DNA of 64,000 nucleotides from Peterkaempfera podocarpi. Its GTDB lineage: Bacteria; Actinomycetota; Actinomycetes; Streptomycetales; Streptomycetaceae. Location: assembly GCF_042466665.1 (NCBI RefSeq), contig NZ_CP162102.1, forward strand, positions 8,370,001-8,434,000, read 5' to 3'. This document shows positions 8,424 through 16,176 of this stretch, piece after piece. The notes beneath the pieces are model-generated. The model had not been told where the DNA came from, searched no databases, and worked only from the letters and a program-made list of their open reading frames with translations. The translations under genes were made by a program, and so were the position numbers. Numbering within the stretch: position 1 is the first letter of the stretch; each line of letters opens with the position of its first letter.

Positions 8424-8451
8424 GCCCGGCGGCCCGGAAGTGGGTCAGTAA

Positions 8452-8482
8452 GTGCCCGGCCGACGATCGGCCTGCCGGGCAC
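8452..8482 (-). terminator. Hairpin after the aldo/keto reductase gene
   Basis: GTGCCCGGC (8452-8460) pairs perfectly with GCCGGGCAC (8474-8482), and the 13-base interior can pair further (GGCCGA/TCGGCC). It sits 44 bases past the stop of the minus-strand reductase and has no T-run, as is usual in actinomycetes. Confidence 0.5.
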
Positions 8483-8525
8483 GGCCTGGAGCGTGAGGTG
8501 AACGGGGGCGCGGTCTCGGGCGCCC

Positions 8526-9431
8526 TCAGGCGTCGGCCCCGCCCGGCTTGTCGAGGAGGGCAAGCTGCTCCTCGGTCAGGCGAAGGGCGCCGGCGGCGAC
8601 GTTCTCGGCGAGGTGCGCCGGATTGGTGGTGCCAGGGATGGCCAGCAGGTGCGGACCACGGTGCAGTGTCCAGGCGAGCCGTACCTGTGCCGGCGTCGCG
8701 CCGTGAGCGCGGGCGACCGTATGGACGCGCGCGTCCTGCTCCGGGGCCGCGGCTGCCTCGCGCCGCAGGCCGGCAACGGCAAAGTACGGGACGAAGGCGA
8801 TGCCCTGCTCCCGGCACAGGTCCACCATTCCGCTCTCGTCGGCGCGGCGCCAGTCCACACTGTAGGAGTTCTGCACGCAGACCACGGGCGCGATCGCCTG
8901 GGCCTCGGCTACGTGCTCAGGCCGGACGTTGGAGAGCCCGAGGTGCCGGACGAGACCCGCTGTGCGCAGCTCGGCGAGGGCGCCGAAGTGTTCGGCGATC
9001 GAGGCCATGCCGGGGCCGTTGCGGCGCAGGTTGACCACGTCCAGGTGGTCCCGGCCGAGCTGGCGGAGGTTTTCCTCGACCTGGCCGCGCAGCTGATCGG
9101 GGCGGGCCATGGTGAACCACTCGCCGGAGGGATCGCGCCCCGGACCGACTTTGGTCACCACCACTACGTCGTCGTGCCAGGATGAGAGGGCCCGGCTGAT
9201 GAGCTCGTTGGCGGAGCGCAGCGGTGAGAAGTAGAAAGCCGCCGTGTCGATGTGGTTGACGCCCTGCTCGAACGCGCTGAGCAGCAGCCGGACGGCGACA
9301 TCGCGGTCGATGGGCGTCCCGCCGGAGTTCCCCATTATCCCGTTGCCGGTCAGCCGCATCGCGCCGTAGCCGACACGGTTCACCTCCAGGTCACCGAGTC
9401 TCCAGGTCCCTGCCGCCGCTGCTGTGCTCAC
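8526..9431 (-). CDS. Aldo/keto reductase family oxidoreductase
   Basis: A 301-residue TIM-barrel reductase using NADPH to reduce aldehydes or ketones. Visible are GVNHIDTAAFYFSP (catalytic Asp and Tyr), VVVVTKVGPGRD (catalytic Lys), LGLSNVRPEHVAEAQ, and IPGTTNPAHLAENVAA at the cofactor site. The position normally holding the catalytic His reads LDVVNLRRNG, with Arg in its place. Many actinobacterial AKRs show this VVNLR form, so it may mark a subgroup rather than a dead enzyme. ATG 9431 is followed by a short Ala run. It is monocistronic and its substrate is unknown. Confidence 0.85.
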   Translation of the reverse strand: MSTAAAAGTWRLGDLEVNRVGYGAMRLTGNGIMGNSGGTPIDRDVAVRLLLSAFEQGVNHIDTAAFYFSPLRSANELISRALSSWHDDVVVVTKVGPGRDPSGEWFTMARPDQLRGQVEENLRQLGRDHLDVVNLRRNGPGMASIAEHFGALAELRTAGLVRHLGLSNVRPEHVAEAQAIAPVVCVQNSYSVDWRRADESGMVDLCREQGIAFVPYFAVAGLRREAAAAPEQDARVHTVARAHGATPAQVRLAWTLHRGPHLLAIPGTTNPAHLAENVAAGALRLTEEQLALLDKPGGADA

Positions 9432-10141
9432 CGTGCTCCTTGACCCGTCGGTTCGTCAGGTTCTGGAGTATGGGACGCGGCGGGGTGCTGCGACAGATCA
9501 ACAGGCTGGGCGAAATGTCACATCGGTATCGGGAACGAATCGTCGCCGCACGGCCGTTGGACCTGCTGAGAGTTGTTCGAGCAGGACGTCGTTGTGGTGA
9601 TCGCGCTGCATCGTGTGTCTGCACGCTTTCCGACCCGCCCCGTGCCGGTACGCCGAGCTGCAGAGATCGTGACGGTTGGTGCCGCCTCCTGCCGCGTCCA
9701 CATCGAGACGCCGCGTGCCGGGCCGTTCGCTCACGCACACACGCTACGGACAGCCGACGACAGCGCCCTTCTGGCCGCCCTTCACGCCGGCTGCCAGACC
9801 TTCGTCCGCATCTTCCGGAGACCGGACATCACGAGCGCTCATGCACCGACCCTCGCCACCGCGCCATGCTGCCCAAGTGGTGGCGCGACCGCGGGTCGGG
9901 GCGGCGATGGACATGGTGTACCCGCGTGGGTCGGCCCAGCCGTGCCGATGAGACCGGCTGCGCCGGCCGCCCACGGTCCTTCGGCGAACGCCTCTCGGCC
10001 GCCCGCTCCAGCCCCCGGTTCCAGGACCGCCGGGTCGCGGACTGCGAAGCCCGGATCGCCGGCTCGCCGGCGTCGACGATGCCACCGGGCCGAATCGGGC
10101 CCCCAGAGGGGCCGGAACGGGGCTGAGGTGCCGAGACCCCC
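9432..10141. other. No recognised gene (about 710 bp)
   Basis: Several overlapping frames are open on both strands but none shows a recognisable motif, ribosome site and consistent codon bias together. The part next to 9432 must contain the promoter of the aldo/keto reductase. I see no repeat or RNA gene here. Confidence 0.4.
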
Positions 10142-10170
10142 TTGCATCACAGCGGAGGGGCTGATAACCA
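10142..10170 (+). promoter_or_regulatory. Candidate promoter of the CIRCE-controlled exporter
   Basis: TTGCAT (10142-10147) and TAACCA (10165-10170) are spaced by 17 bases and would place the transcription start around 10177, inside the CIRCE operator. The -10 is imperfect. Confidence 0.4.
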
Positions 10171-10173
10171 TCG

Positions 10174-10200
10174 TTAGCACTCTCGCCATGAGAGTGCTAA
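10174..10200. promoter_or_regulatory. CIRCE operator (HrcA-binding site)
   Basis: TTAGCACTC, nine bases, GAGTGCTAA: a perfect match to the CIRCE consensus bound by the heat-shock repressor HrcA. The symmetry extends further, with 12-base arms at 10173-10184 and 10190-10201. CIRCE normally controls groES/groEL and hrcA-dnaK operons; none is in view, and the next gene downstream is an MFS exporter. Confidence 0.8.
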
Positions 10201-10269
10201 CCAAGTGGCGCCGCATCAGCACGCGGGCACCAACCTGCTGAGTTGCGGCGCCTGGGACGGGGGTCAGGA

Positions 10270-11520
10270 GTGTTCGGTGTCCTGCGGGTCCGCGACTACC
10301 GACTGGTGGTGAGCGGTCAACTGCTTTCCAGCCTCGGAGACTGGCTGCTGCTGGTCGCGGCCCCCTTCTTTGTGCTCCGCCTGACCGGTTCGACACTGGC
10401 CACCGGGTTGTCCCTGGCCGCGGGGACCGTGCCGGCACTCCTGCTCGGCCCGGTGGCCGGTGTGTTCGCCGACCGCTGGGACCGGCGTCGCACCATGCTC
10501 GCCACCGACCTGCTGCGGGCCGCGACAGTCGCGCTCATGCTCCTGGTGCACCACCCCGGCCAGGTCTGGCTCATCTACATCGCGCTGATCGGCGAGGCGA
10601 GCTTCAGCCAGTTCTTCGCCCCCGCCCGCAAAGCCCTCATCCCCGCCTTGGTCGGACGCGGCCCGCAGCTGGGCGAGGCGAACTCCCTGGCCGCGCTCGT
10701 CTCCGGCACCGTCCAGCTCGTCGGCGGACCGCTCGGCGGCGCCCTCTACGTCCTGGTCGGCTTCGCACCCGTCGTGGCCGTCGACGCAGGAAGCTATCTC
10801 GCCTCAGCGGCCCTGACCGTTGTGATCAGCCACCGTCCCGCGACCAAGGCACCCCAACGCCTCGACGGCACTGCGCTGCAACGGTTCGCGGGCGAGTTGC
10901 GCGCCGGTGCGGCCCACATCCGCTCCACCCCCGGGCTTCCGATCCTCTTTATGGTGGCCGCCGTGTTCTTCCTCGGCAACGCGGCGCTGACCGCCCTGCT
11001 CGTGCCCTACGTCGGCACCGTCCTGCACGCCGCCCCGGGCATGCTCGGCTGGCTGTTCGCCGCGCTGGGGATCGGCTATCTCGCCGGAGCCCCGCTCAGT
11101 CGGTCCGTCACAGCCCGCTTCACCCCGCGCACGATCACGATCGGCAGCCTGGCCGCCCTGGGCGCAGTGTTCGCCGCCACCTTCAACACCCACCATGCTG
11201 CCTGGGACTTCGTCCTGTTCACCCTTATCGGACCGCCGGCGGTCTGCTTCCTGGTCACCGTCGACACCTTCATCGCCCGCCACACCCCCGACCACCTCCT
11301 CGGCCGTGTCAGCTCCGCCTACGGCATGGCACAGGCGGCAGCCACCCTGATCGGCATGCTCACCGGAGCCGTCCTCGGCCAGCAGATCGGCATCGGCGCC
11401 ACCGTGAACCTGGCCGCCCTCGCCGTCGCCGCATCCGCCGCCACCGCGCTGCTGATCCCGCGCCACAGCCCAGCAGGTAGGATCACCGCGGACGGACCCT
11501 CGGTATCAGTTGGCTCTTGA
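10270..11520 (+). CDS. MFS transporter (MFS_3, enterobactin-exporter-like)
   Basis: A ~416-residue, 12-helix transporter: RDYRLVVSGQLLSSLGDW at the N-terminus, GVFADRWDRRRTMLATDLLR (the A-motif loop 2-3), GEASFSQFFAPARKALIPAL and LLGRVSSAYGMAQAAATLIG. This is the MFS_3 arrangement seen in EntS and macrolide-type exporters. GTG 10270 is preferred because the family starts about ten residues before RDYRL; TTG 10243 is in frame but lacks a ribosome site. The CIRCE operator ends 69 bases upstream, suggesting heat- or protein-stress-linked expression, which would be unusual for this family. Confidence 0.8.
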   Translation: MFGVLRVRDYRLVVSGQLLSSLGDWLLLVAAPFFVLRLTGSTLATGLSLAAGTVPALLLGPVAGVFADRWDRRRTMLATDLLRAATVALMLLVHHPGQVWLIYIALIGEASFSQFFAPARKALIPALVGRGPQLGEANSLAALVSGTVQLVGGPLGGALYVLVGFAPVVAVDAGSYLASAALTVVISHRPATKAPQRLDGTALQRFAGELRAGAAHIRSTPGLPILFMVAAVFFLGNAALTALLVPYVGTVLHAAPGMLGWLFAALGIGYLAGAPLSRSVTARFTPRTITIGSLAALGAVFAATFNTHHAAWDFVLFTLIGPPAVCFLVTVDTFIARHTPDHLLGRVSSAYGMAQAAATLIGMLTGAVLGQQIGIGATVNLAALAVAASAATALLIPRHSPAGRITADGPSVSVGS

Positions 11521-11854
11521 GCCGACAACGACCCATCGCGCAGGGCTTCCTCGACGACAATGCAGGCGACGATCCACTCCGATGAGCGGCCCCGCACAGC
11601 ACAGATCCATCGTCAGGGACATGTGGTCCATGAGTATTTGCAGTTCAGATCCGATATCCGAGCTCCTGCGGTCGGTAAACCGGACAGCCCGAGGGCGGCC
11701 TGGACCCAGGGCTTCGGCGTCCTCGCGTGATGCACGGTTTGATCAGGTGAGAACGCCGAAGCCCCGCACGCAGCGCCTGGTGTGCGGCGGGAGTGAGACG
11801 GCGATTATCTTTCGCTTTTTCGAAGAAGCAGGGAACGCACTGGCAAATGCCCCT
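11521..11854. other. No recognised gene (334 bp)
   Basis: Separates the convergent MFS and HAD genes. Base composition falls toward the HAD side. No clear ORF, repeat or RNA is visible. Confidence 0.4.
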
Positions 11855-12496
11855 TCAGATTGTGCCGAGGATGATATCCTTCAATTCGATCAGGGTTTTG
11901 ATTCGATAGCTGGCCCGTGAGAAGTCATGTGCTTTTGTGAAGTCGTTGTAGACAATGGCACAGTCGATACCGGCTGCCACGGCCGAGTTCAGACCTCTGG
12001 ATGAGTCCTCTACGACCAGCGTTTCGTCCTTGGCGGCTCCGAGGCGCTTCAATCCGGTCAGGTACGGTTCCGGGTGGGGCTTGGCGAGCCTGTAGTCTTC
12101 GCGAACAAGGACGAAATCCATGAACTGTCTGATGTGGCGCTTTTCATGGATGATGTCAAAATCCATACGTTTTGCAGTTGTCACGATGGCCATGCGGGCA
12201 TATTTTGACAGTTCGGCAAGTGCGTCAACGACGCCTTCGATCTCGATCGCCTCCGTTCTGAGATACTCCTGATAGTAGTCATTGCGAACCTCGCGCTGCC
12301 TGCTGATGGCCCGTTCATCAATACCTGCCGCCCTGGCTTGGGCCCAAGTGCCCAATCCCCGACTCATGTCCCGGAGATATCGATCCTTGTCCAGAGTCAC
12401 ACCGATATCCGCCAGGGCGCGTTCTCCAGCTTTGTAGTACCAGAATTCTGTATCCACCAGAACGCCATCGTGATCGAAGAGTATGTACTTTTTCAC
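11855..12496 (-). CDS. HAD-superfamily phosphatase (beta-phosphoglucomutase-like)
   Basis: 213 residues, a normal length for subfamily I HAD enzymes with a helical cap. Motif 1 is FDHDGVLVDTEFWYY (residues 7-21), motif 2 AIVTTAKR, motif 3 KPHPEPYLTGLKRLG, motif 4 LVVEDSSRGLNSAVAAGID; all catalytic Asp/Lys positions are present. Substrate unknown (small phosphorylated sugar or nucleotide likely). GTG 12496 is preceded by AAGGA/AGAGAG. Its codons are strikingly AT-rich for this window (many Lys AAA, Phe TTT, Ile ATT), around 50% G+C by eye, which suggests acquisition from a lower-GC donor. Confidence 0.85.
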   Translation of the reverse strand: MKKYILFDHDGVLVDTEFWYYKAGERALADIGVTLDKDRYLRDMSRGLGTWAQARAAGIDERAISRQREVRNDYYQEYLRTEAIEIEGVVDALAELSKYARMAIVTTAKRMDFDIIHEKRHIRQFMDFVLVREDYRLAKPHPEPYLTGLKRLGAAKDETLVVEDSSRGLNSAVAAGIDCAIVYNDFTKAHDFSRASYRIKTLIELKDIILGTI

Positions 12497-12698
12497 TCTC
12501 TTTATCCTTTCCTGGGAGAGGGGCAGCCGGACAGGCGCGGCAGCTGTAGTCCGTGATCTCCAGCGTCGCCGATCATGTGGTTGCTGCTGCGGTGATCTCG
12601 TTCCAGCGGCGGTGGCAGCGCGTCCCCGACGCTGCTGTGAGGAAGCCGGGCGGGGCTCTCGTGGAGGCGTCTTCGCCCCCACGAGAGCCCCCTCTCGG

Positions 12699-13558
12699 TC
12701 AGCGGAGGCCGAGTTGACGAGTGGCTGCCTCGATCGTCTGCGCGAGGAGGACGGCGATGGTCATGGGACCGACACCACCGGGCACGGGGGTGATCAGGCT
12801 CGCCCGCTGCCGCGCGGTCTCAAAGTCGACGTCCCCGACGTTGCCCGGGTTGTAGCCCGCGTCGACCACCACAGCACCGGGCTTGATGTCCGCCCCGGCG
12901 ATGAAGCGCGGACGACCGACCGCTGCGACCAGGACGTCGGCCTCGCGCACGATCGAGGGCAGGCCGACGGTACGGGAGTGGCAGTAGGTCACGGTGGCGT
13001 CCCGCCCGAGCAGGAGCATGCCGACGGGCTTGCCCAGGATGGCGCTGCGGCCCACCACCACGGCGTGCTTGCCGGCGAGGTCGACGCCGTATTCGTCCAG
13101 CAGACGCAGGATTCCTCCGGGTGTGCAGGAGACGAAGCCGGGCAGACCGAAGCCCATCGCCGCGAAGGAGTGCATGGTGACGCCGTCGACGTCCTTGTCC
13201 GGGGCGATCGCCTCGAACGCGGCACGTTCGTCGATGTGGTCGCCTACGGGGTGCTGCAGCAGGATGCCGTGCACCTGCGGATCCGCGGAGAGCGTGCCGA
13301 CGGTGTCGACCAGTTCGGCGGTGCTCACCGAGGCGGGCAGTGCCACGTGTCGCGACACGATGCCGGCTTTCTCACACCTGGAACGCTTCATCCGGACATA
13401 CGTGACGGACGCCGGGTCCTCGCCCACCAGCACCGTCGCCAGACCGGGCGCTGACCCGGTGCGCCGACGAATGTCTGCGGCGGCCGCCGAACTGGTCTCG
13501 GTGATGCGGCGGCGAGGTCGGTACCGTCCATCAGCCGCGCCTGGTGGGTGTCAGCCAC
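12699..13558 (-). pseudogene. folD: FolD methylene-THF dehydrogenase/cyclohydrolase, single-base frameshift near the N-terminus
   Basis: The main frame holds nearly all of FolD: LATVLVGEDPASVTYVRMK, GILLQHPVGDHIDERAAF, KDVDGVTMHS, VVVGRSAILGKPVGMLLL (NADP site) and ITPVPGGVGPMTIAVLL. The enzyme interconverts methylene-, methenyl- and formyl-tetrahydrofolate. The best start is GTG 13558, six bases after AGGAG (13565-13569), reading VADTHQARLMDGTDLAA. At 13506-13513 one C appears missing, after which the frame becomes RITETSSAAAADIRRR. Restoring one C gives a normal ~285-residue protein. Either a sequencing indel or a recent lesion; an internal start at 13433 would lose the N-terminal helix. 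Confidence 0.85.
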
Positions 13559-13778
13559 GTGTCACTCCTGAGCTCCATACGAGTCGCCCAGGCGCACGGC
13601 AATGACGAGATGTCAGGCCGCTCCCCGGTGGTACTCCACCTCAGCGCCAGTCACGGCCCAGCCCCCACCATAGTCGAGAGGGCCTTCATGAAGAACTGGC
13701 TGGAGAGAGGAACGATCAACTCCACAGTCGCCGGACGAGCGAGGCTCCGTTCAGCTTCCTGCTGGTCCGCCGCCACCG

Positions 13779-14450
13779 CTACGCTTCGCCGAGCAGTAGT
13801 GCAGCGACCGCCTCCGGGGCCTCGTGCATGGCGTCGTGGCCGGTTGGGAGGTCGTGGACCTGCCACTCGGGATCGGCTTGGAGCCGGGTGCGGAGTTCAG
13901 CGAACGGCGTCCGGTCTTCCCATCCCGAGCAGTAGATGAACTCCCGACGGGGGACCTGCGCGAGCTTGCCGGCGAGCCGGATCGTCTGCAGGAACGAGGC
14001 GAGGGGCTGGGGACGGCGTCGGGGATCGCCGCCGTCGGGCGGTCGGACGGCGTAGCCGGTGGCCGCAGCGCCGGCGGCGGCCACTTCCCGGAAGTACTCG
14101 TTCGTTGACGACCACCAGGACTCGCCATCGCGCGGTACGAAGGCATCGAGATGCACGAGTCGCGAGATCCGGCCGTCGGCCCGGTCCGCGACGGCGGCAA
14201 TCACCATCCCGGCGTAGCTGTGGCCGACCAGCGTCGCATCGTTGATGTGAGCGCGATCGAGGAGCCGCAATACGTCGTCGGCGTGCGTGTCGAGGTTGGC
14301 GGTCGCGACCGTCGTGTTGTCGTCGTCCGGCCGAAGACCGGTCAGGGTCAGGGTGTGAACGGTGTGACCGGCACGCTCCAGGAGCGGAACCACCGCCTCA
14401 TATGACCAGGAGCCCTTCCAAGCGCCGGGCACGAGGACGAATGTCGCCAT
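13779..14450 (-). CDS. Alpha/beta-fold hydrolase (methyl-esterase type)
   Basis: 223 residues. VLVPGAWKGSWSYEAVVP carries the oxyanion-hole region, LVGHSYAGMVI the nucleophile elbow with Ser, FVPRDGESWW follows strand 6, and LPTGHDAMHEAPEAVAALL supplies the catalytic His. The compact fold resembles salicylate/pyrethroid esterase-like hydrolases. ATG 14450 is preceded by GGAGAA at about 6 bases; upstream in-frame codons would add a non-homologous Arg-rich stretch. It is divergent from an AraC regulator, which probably controls it in response to an unknown ester. Confidence 0.85.
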   Translation of the reverse strand: MATFVLVPGAWKGSWSYEAVVPLLERAGHTVHTLTLTGLRPDDDNTTVATANLDTHADDVLRLLDRAHINDATLVGHSYAGMVIAAVADRADGRISRLVHLDAFVPRDGESWWSSTNEYFREVAAAGAAATGYAVRPPDGGDPRRRPQPLASFLQTIRLAGKLAQVPRREFIYCSGWEDRTPFAELRTRLQADPEWQVHDLPTGHDAMHEAPEAVAALLLGEA

Positions 14451-14601
14451 GCGTTTCTCCTTCTCCCAAGCCGCGGCATCGAGGCGCGCTGCCTCGATGT
14501 ATGTGGTTCGGGTCCGGCGCTCTGCGCGGCTGAAGACCACTCCACATGGAGGAAGTCTCTACAGTTCAAGGTGTGGCTTGCCACCGCTAGGATGCCAACT
14601 G

Positions 14602-15447
14602 ATGCCCGTTCACCGCCAACCTCGCCAGATTGCCGGGGCGATGTCACATGTGTGGCCGTCCGGCGGACGCCACCTGTGGCCGTCCGGCGCAACGAGCGAA
14701 GTGCAGTCGCACACACGGGGACACCTGGTATACGCCGCCAGCGGCGTCTTGGCAGTGCAGACCGGGCGCGGCACGTCGATCGTTCCCGCCAACCGGGTCG
14801 CCTGGACACCCGCCGGGTTCACGCACTGTCACCGCTCCCACGGCGACACCGATATGCGGATCGTCTTTCTCGCGCCATCCCTCGCCCGGCTCATACCAGA
14901 CCGTCCCGCCGTGTTCCTGGCCTCCGGCCTCGCCCGCGAGGTCCTGCTCGCCCTGACCGGCCCCCGCCAGTACGACGACGCCGCGCCCGACTACAGCCGC
15001 TCCGCGCGCTCTCGGCTCCATCGTGTCCTCGTCGATGAACTTCGCGAAGCGGACGAACAGCCACTGCACCTGCCGGAGCCACGGGACGACCGACTCCAAG
15101 CCATCGCCCGGATGCTGTACGAGACGCCGGCAGACAACGCCACGCTGGCCGAACTCGGGAAGACGATCGGGGCCAGCACTCGCACCCTCAGCCGCCTGTT
15201 GCGCAATGAACTCGGCATGACCTTCTATGAGTGGCGCACGCAGATGCGCATCCACCATGCGCTCGTGCTCCTCGCCGACGGCCACGACACCATCCAAACC
15301 GCCCACGCCTGCGGGTGGGCCAACCCCAGCAGCTTCATCGCAGCGTTCACCAACATCGTCGGATCGACCCCGGGCCGCTACCGAGCCACGGGCCAGACGA
15401 CCGCCCATGCATCTCAACTCCCGATGGTGGTCAAGTCCTCAGGGTGA
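14602..15447 (+). CDS. AraC-family transcriptional regulator
   Basis: 281 residues. The N-terminal cupin-like sensor contains WPSGGRHLWPSGA, HTRGHLVYAASGVLAVQTG and PANRVAWTPAGFTHCHRSHG, the pattern of AraC regulators that follow a metal-less cupin. The C-terminal double helix-turn-helix reads ATLAELGKTIGASTRTLSRL and ACGWANPSSFIAAFTNIVG, then TPGRYR. Start ATG 14602 fits the family; further upstream the frame reads through the divergent promoter. Probably regulates the neighbouring alpha/beta hydrolase. Confidence 0.87.
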   Translation: MPVHRQPRQIAGAMSHVWPSGGRHLWPSGATSEVQSHTRGHLVYAASGVLAVQTGRGTSIVPANRVAWTPAGFTHCHRSHGDTDMRIVFLAPSLARLIPDRPAVFLASGLAREVLLALTGPRQYDDAAPDYSRSARSRLHRVLVDELREADEQPLHLPEPRDDRLQAIARMLYETPADNATLAELGKTIGASTRTLSRLLRNELGMTFYEWRTQMRIHHALVLLADGHDTIQTAHACGWANPSSFIAAFTNIVGSTPGRYRATGQTTAHASQLPMVVKSSG

Positions 15448-15570
15448 TTCGTACTCGCACCCCGGACCGGGGTGTAGCAGGATTTGGGCTCTGTCTCGCA
15501 AGCGGTGACAACGAAGTGTGACGGGCGTCGTTGGCTCTCGGAAGTGCAGGGGGTCGTGCGGCCCGCGTTT

Positions 15571-15607
15571 GTGCGCCAACGGGTGGCGCACAGAGGCTGG
15601 TTAGAAT
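15571..15607 (+). promoter_or_regulatory. NUDIX gene promoter with perfect inverted repeat
   Basis: GTGCGCCA (15571-15578) and TGGCGCAC (15584-15591) are perfect 8-base arms around ACGGG. TAGAAT (15602-15607) is a good -10 and lies 6 bases before the GTG start, so the transcript would be nearly leaderless. The repeat sits where the -35 should be. It could be an operator, or a hairpin ending the AraC transcript. Confidence 0.45.
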
Positions 15608-15613
15608 GCCGGC

Positions 15614-16018
15614 GTGGAGAAGCAGACGGTCAGGCGACAGGCTGTAGTGGCGGTCCTGTGCCAGGGCGGCCGGGTCTTGGTGATCCGGCGAGGTCCTCAG
15701 GCCCGGCTTTCTGGCTACTGGGCGCCGTTGAGCGGGAGGATTGAGCCAGGCGAGAGCCAGGAAGAAGCGCTGATCCGAGAAGTGCGCGAGGAAATTGGTC
15801 TTCAGGTCGCCGCTGGTAGGAAGGTCTGGGAGAGTACGACCGACGACGCTGCTTTTGTGCTCCACTGGTGGACAGCCACGGCCGAGGGCGGCGAACTGAG
15901 TCTTGATCCCGGGGAGGTCAGCGAGGTTCGGTGGGTCACTGCCGAGGAGTTCGGGCAGTTGCATCCTTCTTTCGAAGGGGACCAGCCCTTTTTTCAGGAG
16001 ATTCTTCCGACGTTGTGA
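15614..16018 (+). CDS. NUDIX hydrolase
   Basis: 134 residues with a complete Nudix box, GRIEPGESQEEALIREVREE followed by IGL, at about residues 41-63, preceded by AVVAVLCQGGRVLVIRRGPQ. These enzymes cleave nucleoside diphosphate derivatives linked to another moiety, with Mg bound by the box glutamates; the substrate cannot be deduced. GTG 15614 is the only sensible start. Single gene with its own promoter. Confidence 0.88.
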   Translation: MEKQTVRRQAVVAVLCQGGRVLVIRRGPQARLSGYWAPLSGRIEPGESQEEALIREVREEIGLQVAAGRKVWESTTDDAAFVLHWWTATAEGGELSLDPGEVSEVRWVTAEEFGQLHPSFEGDQPFFQEILPTL

Positions 16019-16176
16019 CTCTGGTTGCCGCCTTATGGGCTGACGTTGGCCCACAGAGTCGTGCCGGGAACCGCGAGCGCCTCATGCGTCGTACCCCGCG
16101 CACCACCTGGACCGTCGGATCGGCCGAACAGCGCCGGCTGTCCTCGGGGGGTGAGTGCGCGGGGGAGTGGTCCGAC

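Noticed and set aside
9440..10241. Overlapping plus-strand ORFs 9440-10126 and 9573-10241
   Set aside because: Two frames compete, both Arg/Pro-rich, without motif or ribosome site.
10188..10242. 17-codon leader ORF starting inside the CIRCE site
   Set aside because: No ribosome site and the sequence is dictated by the palindrome; not supported as a leader peptide.
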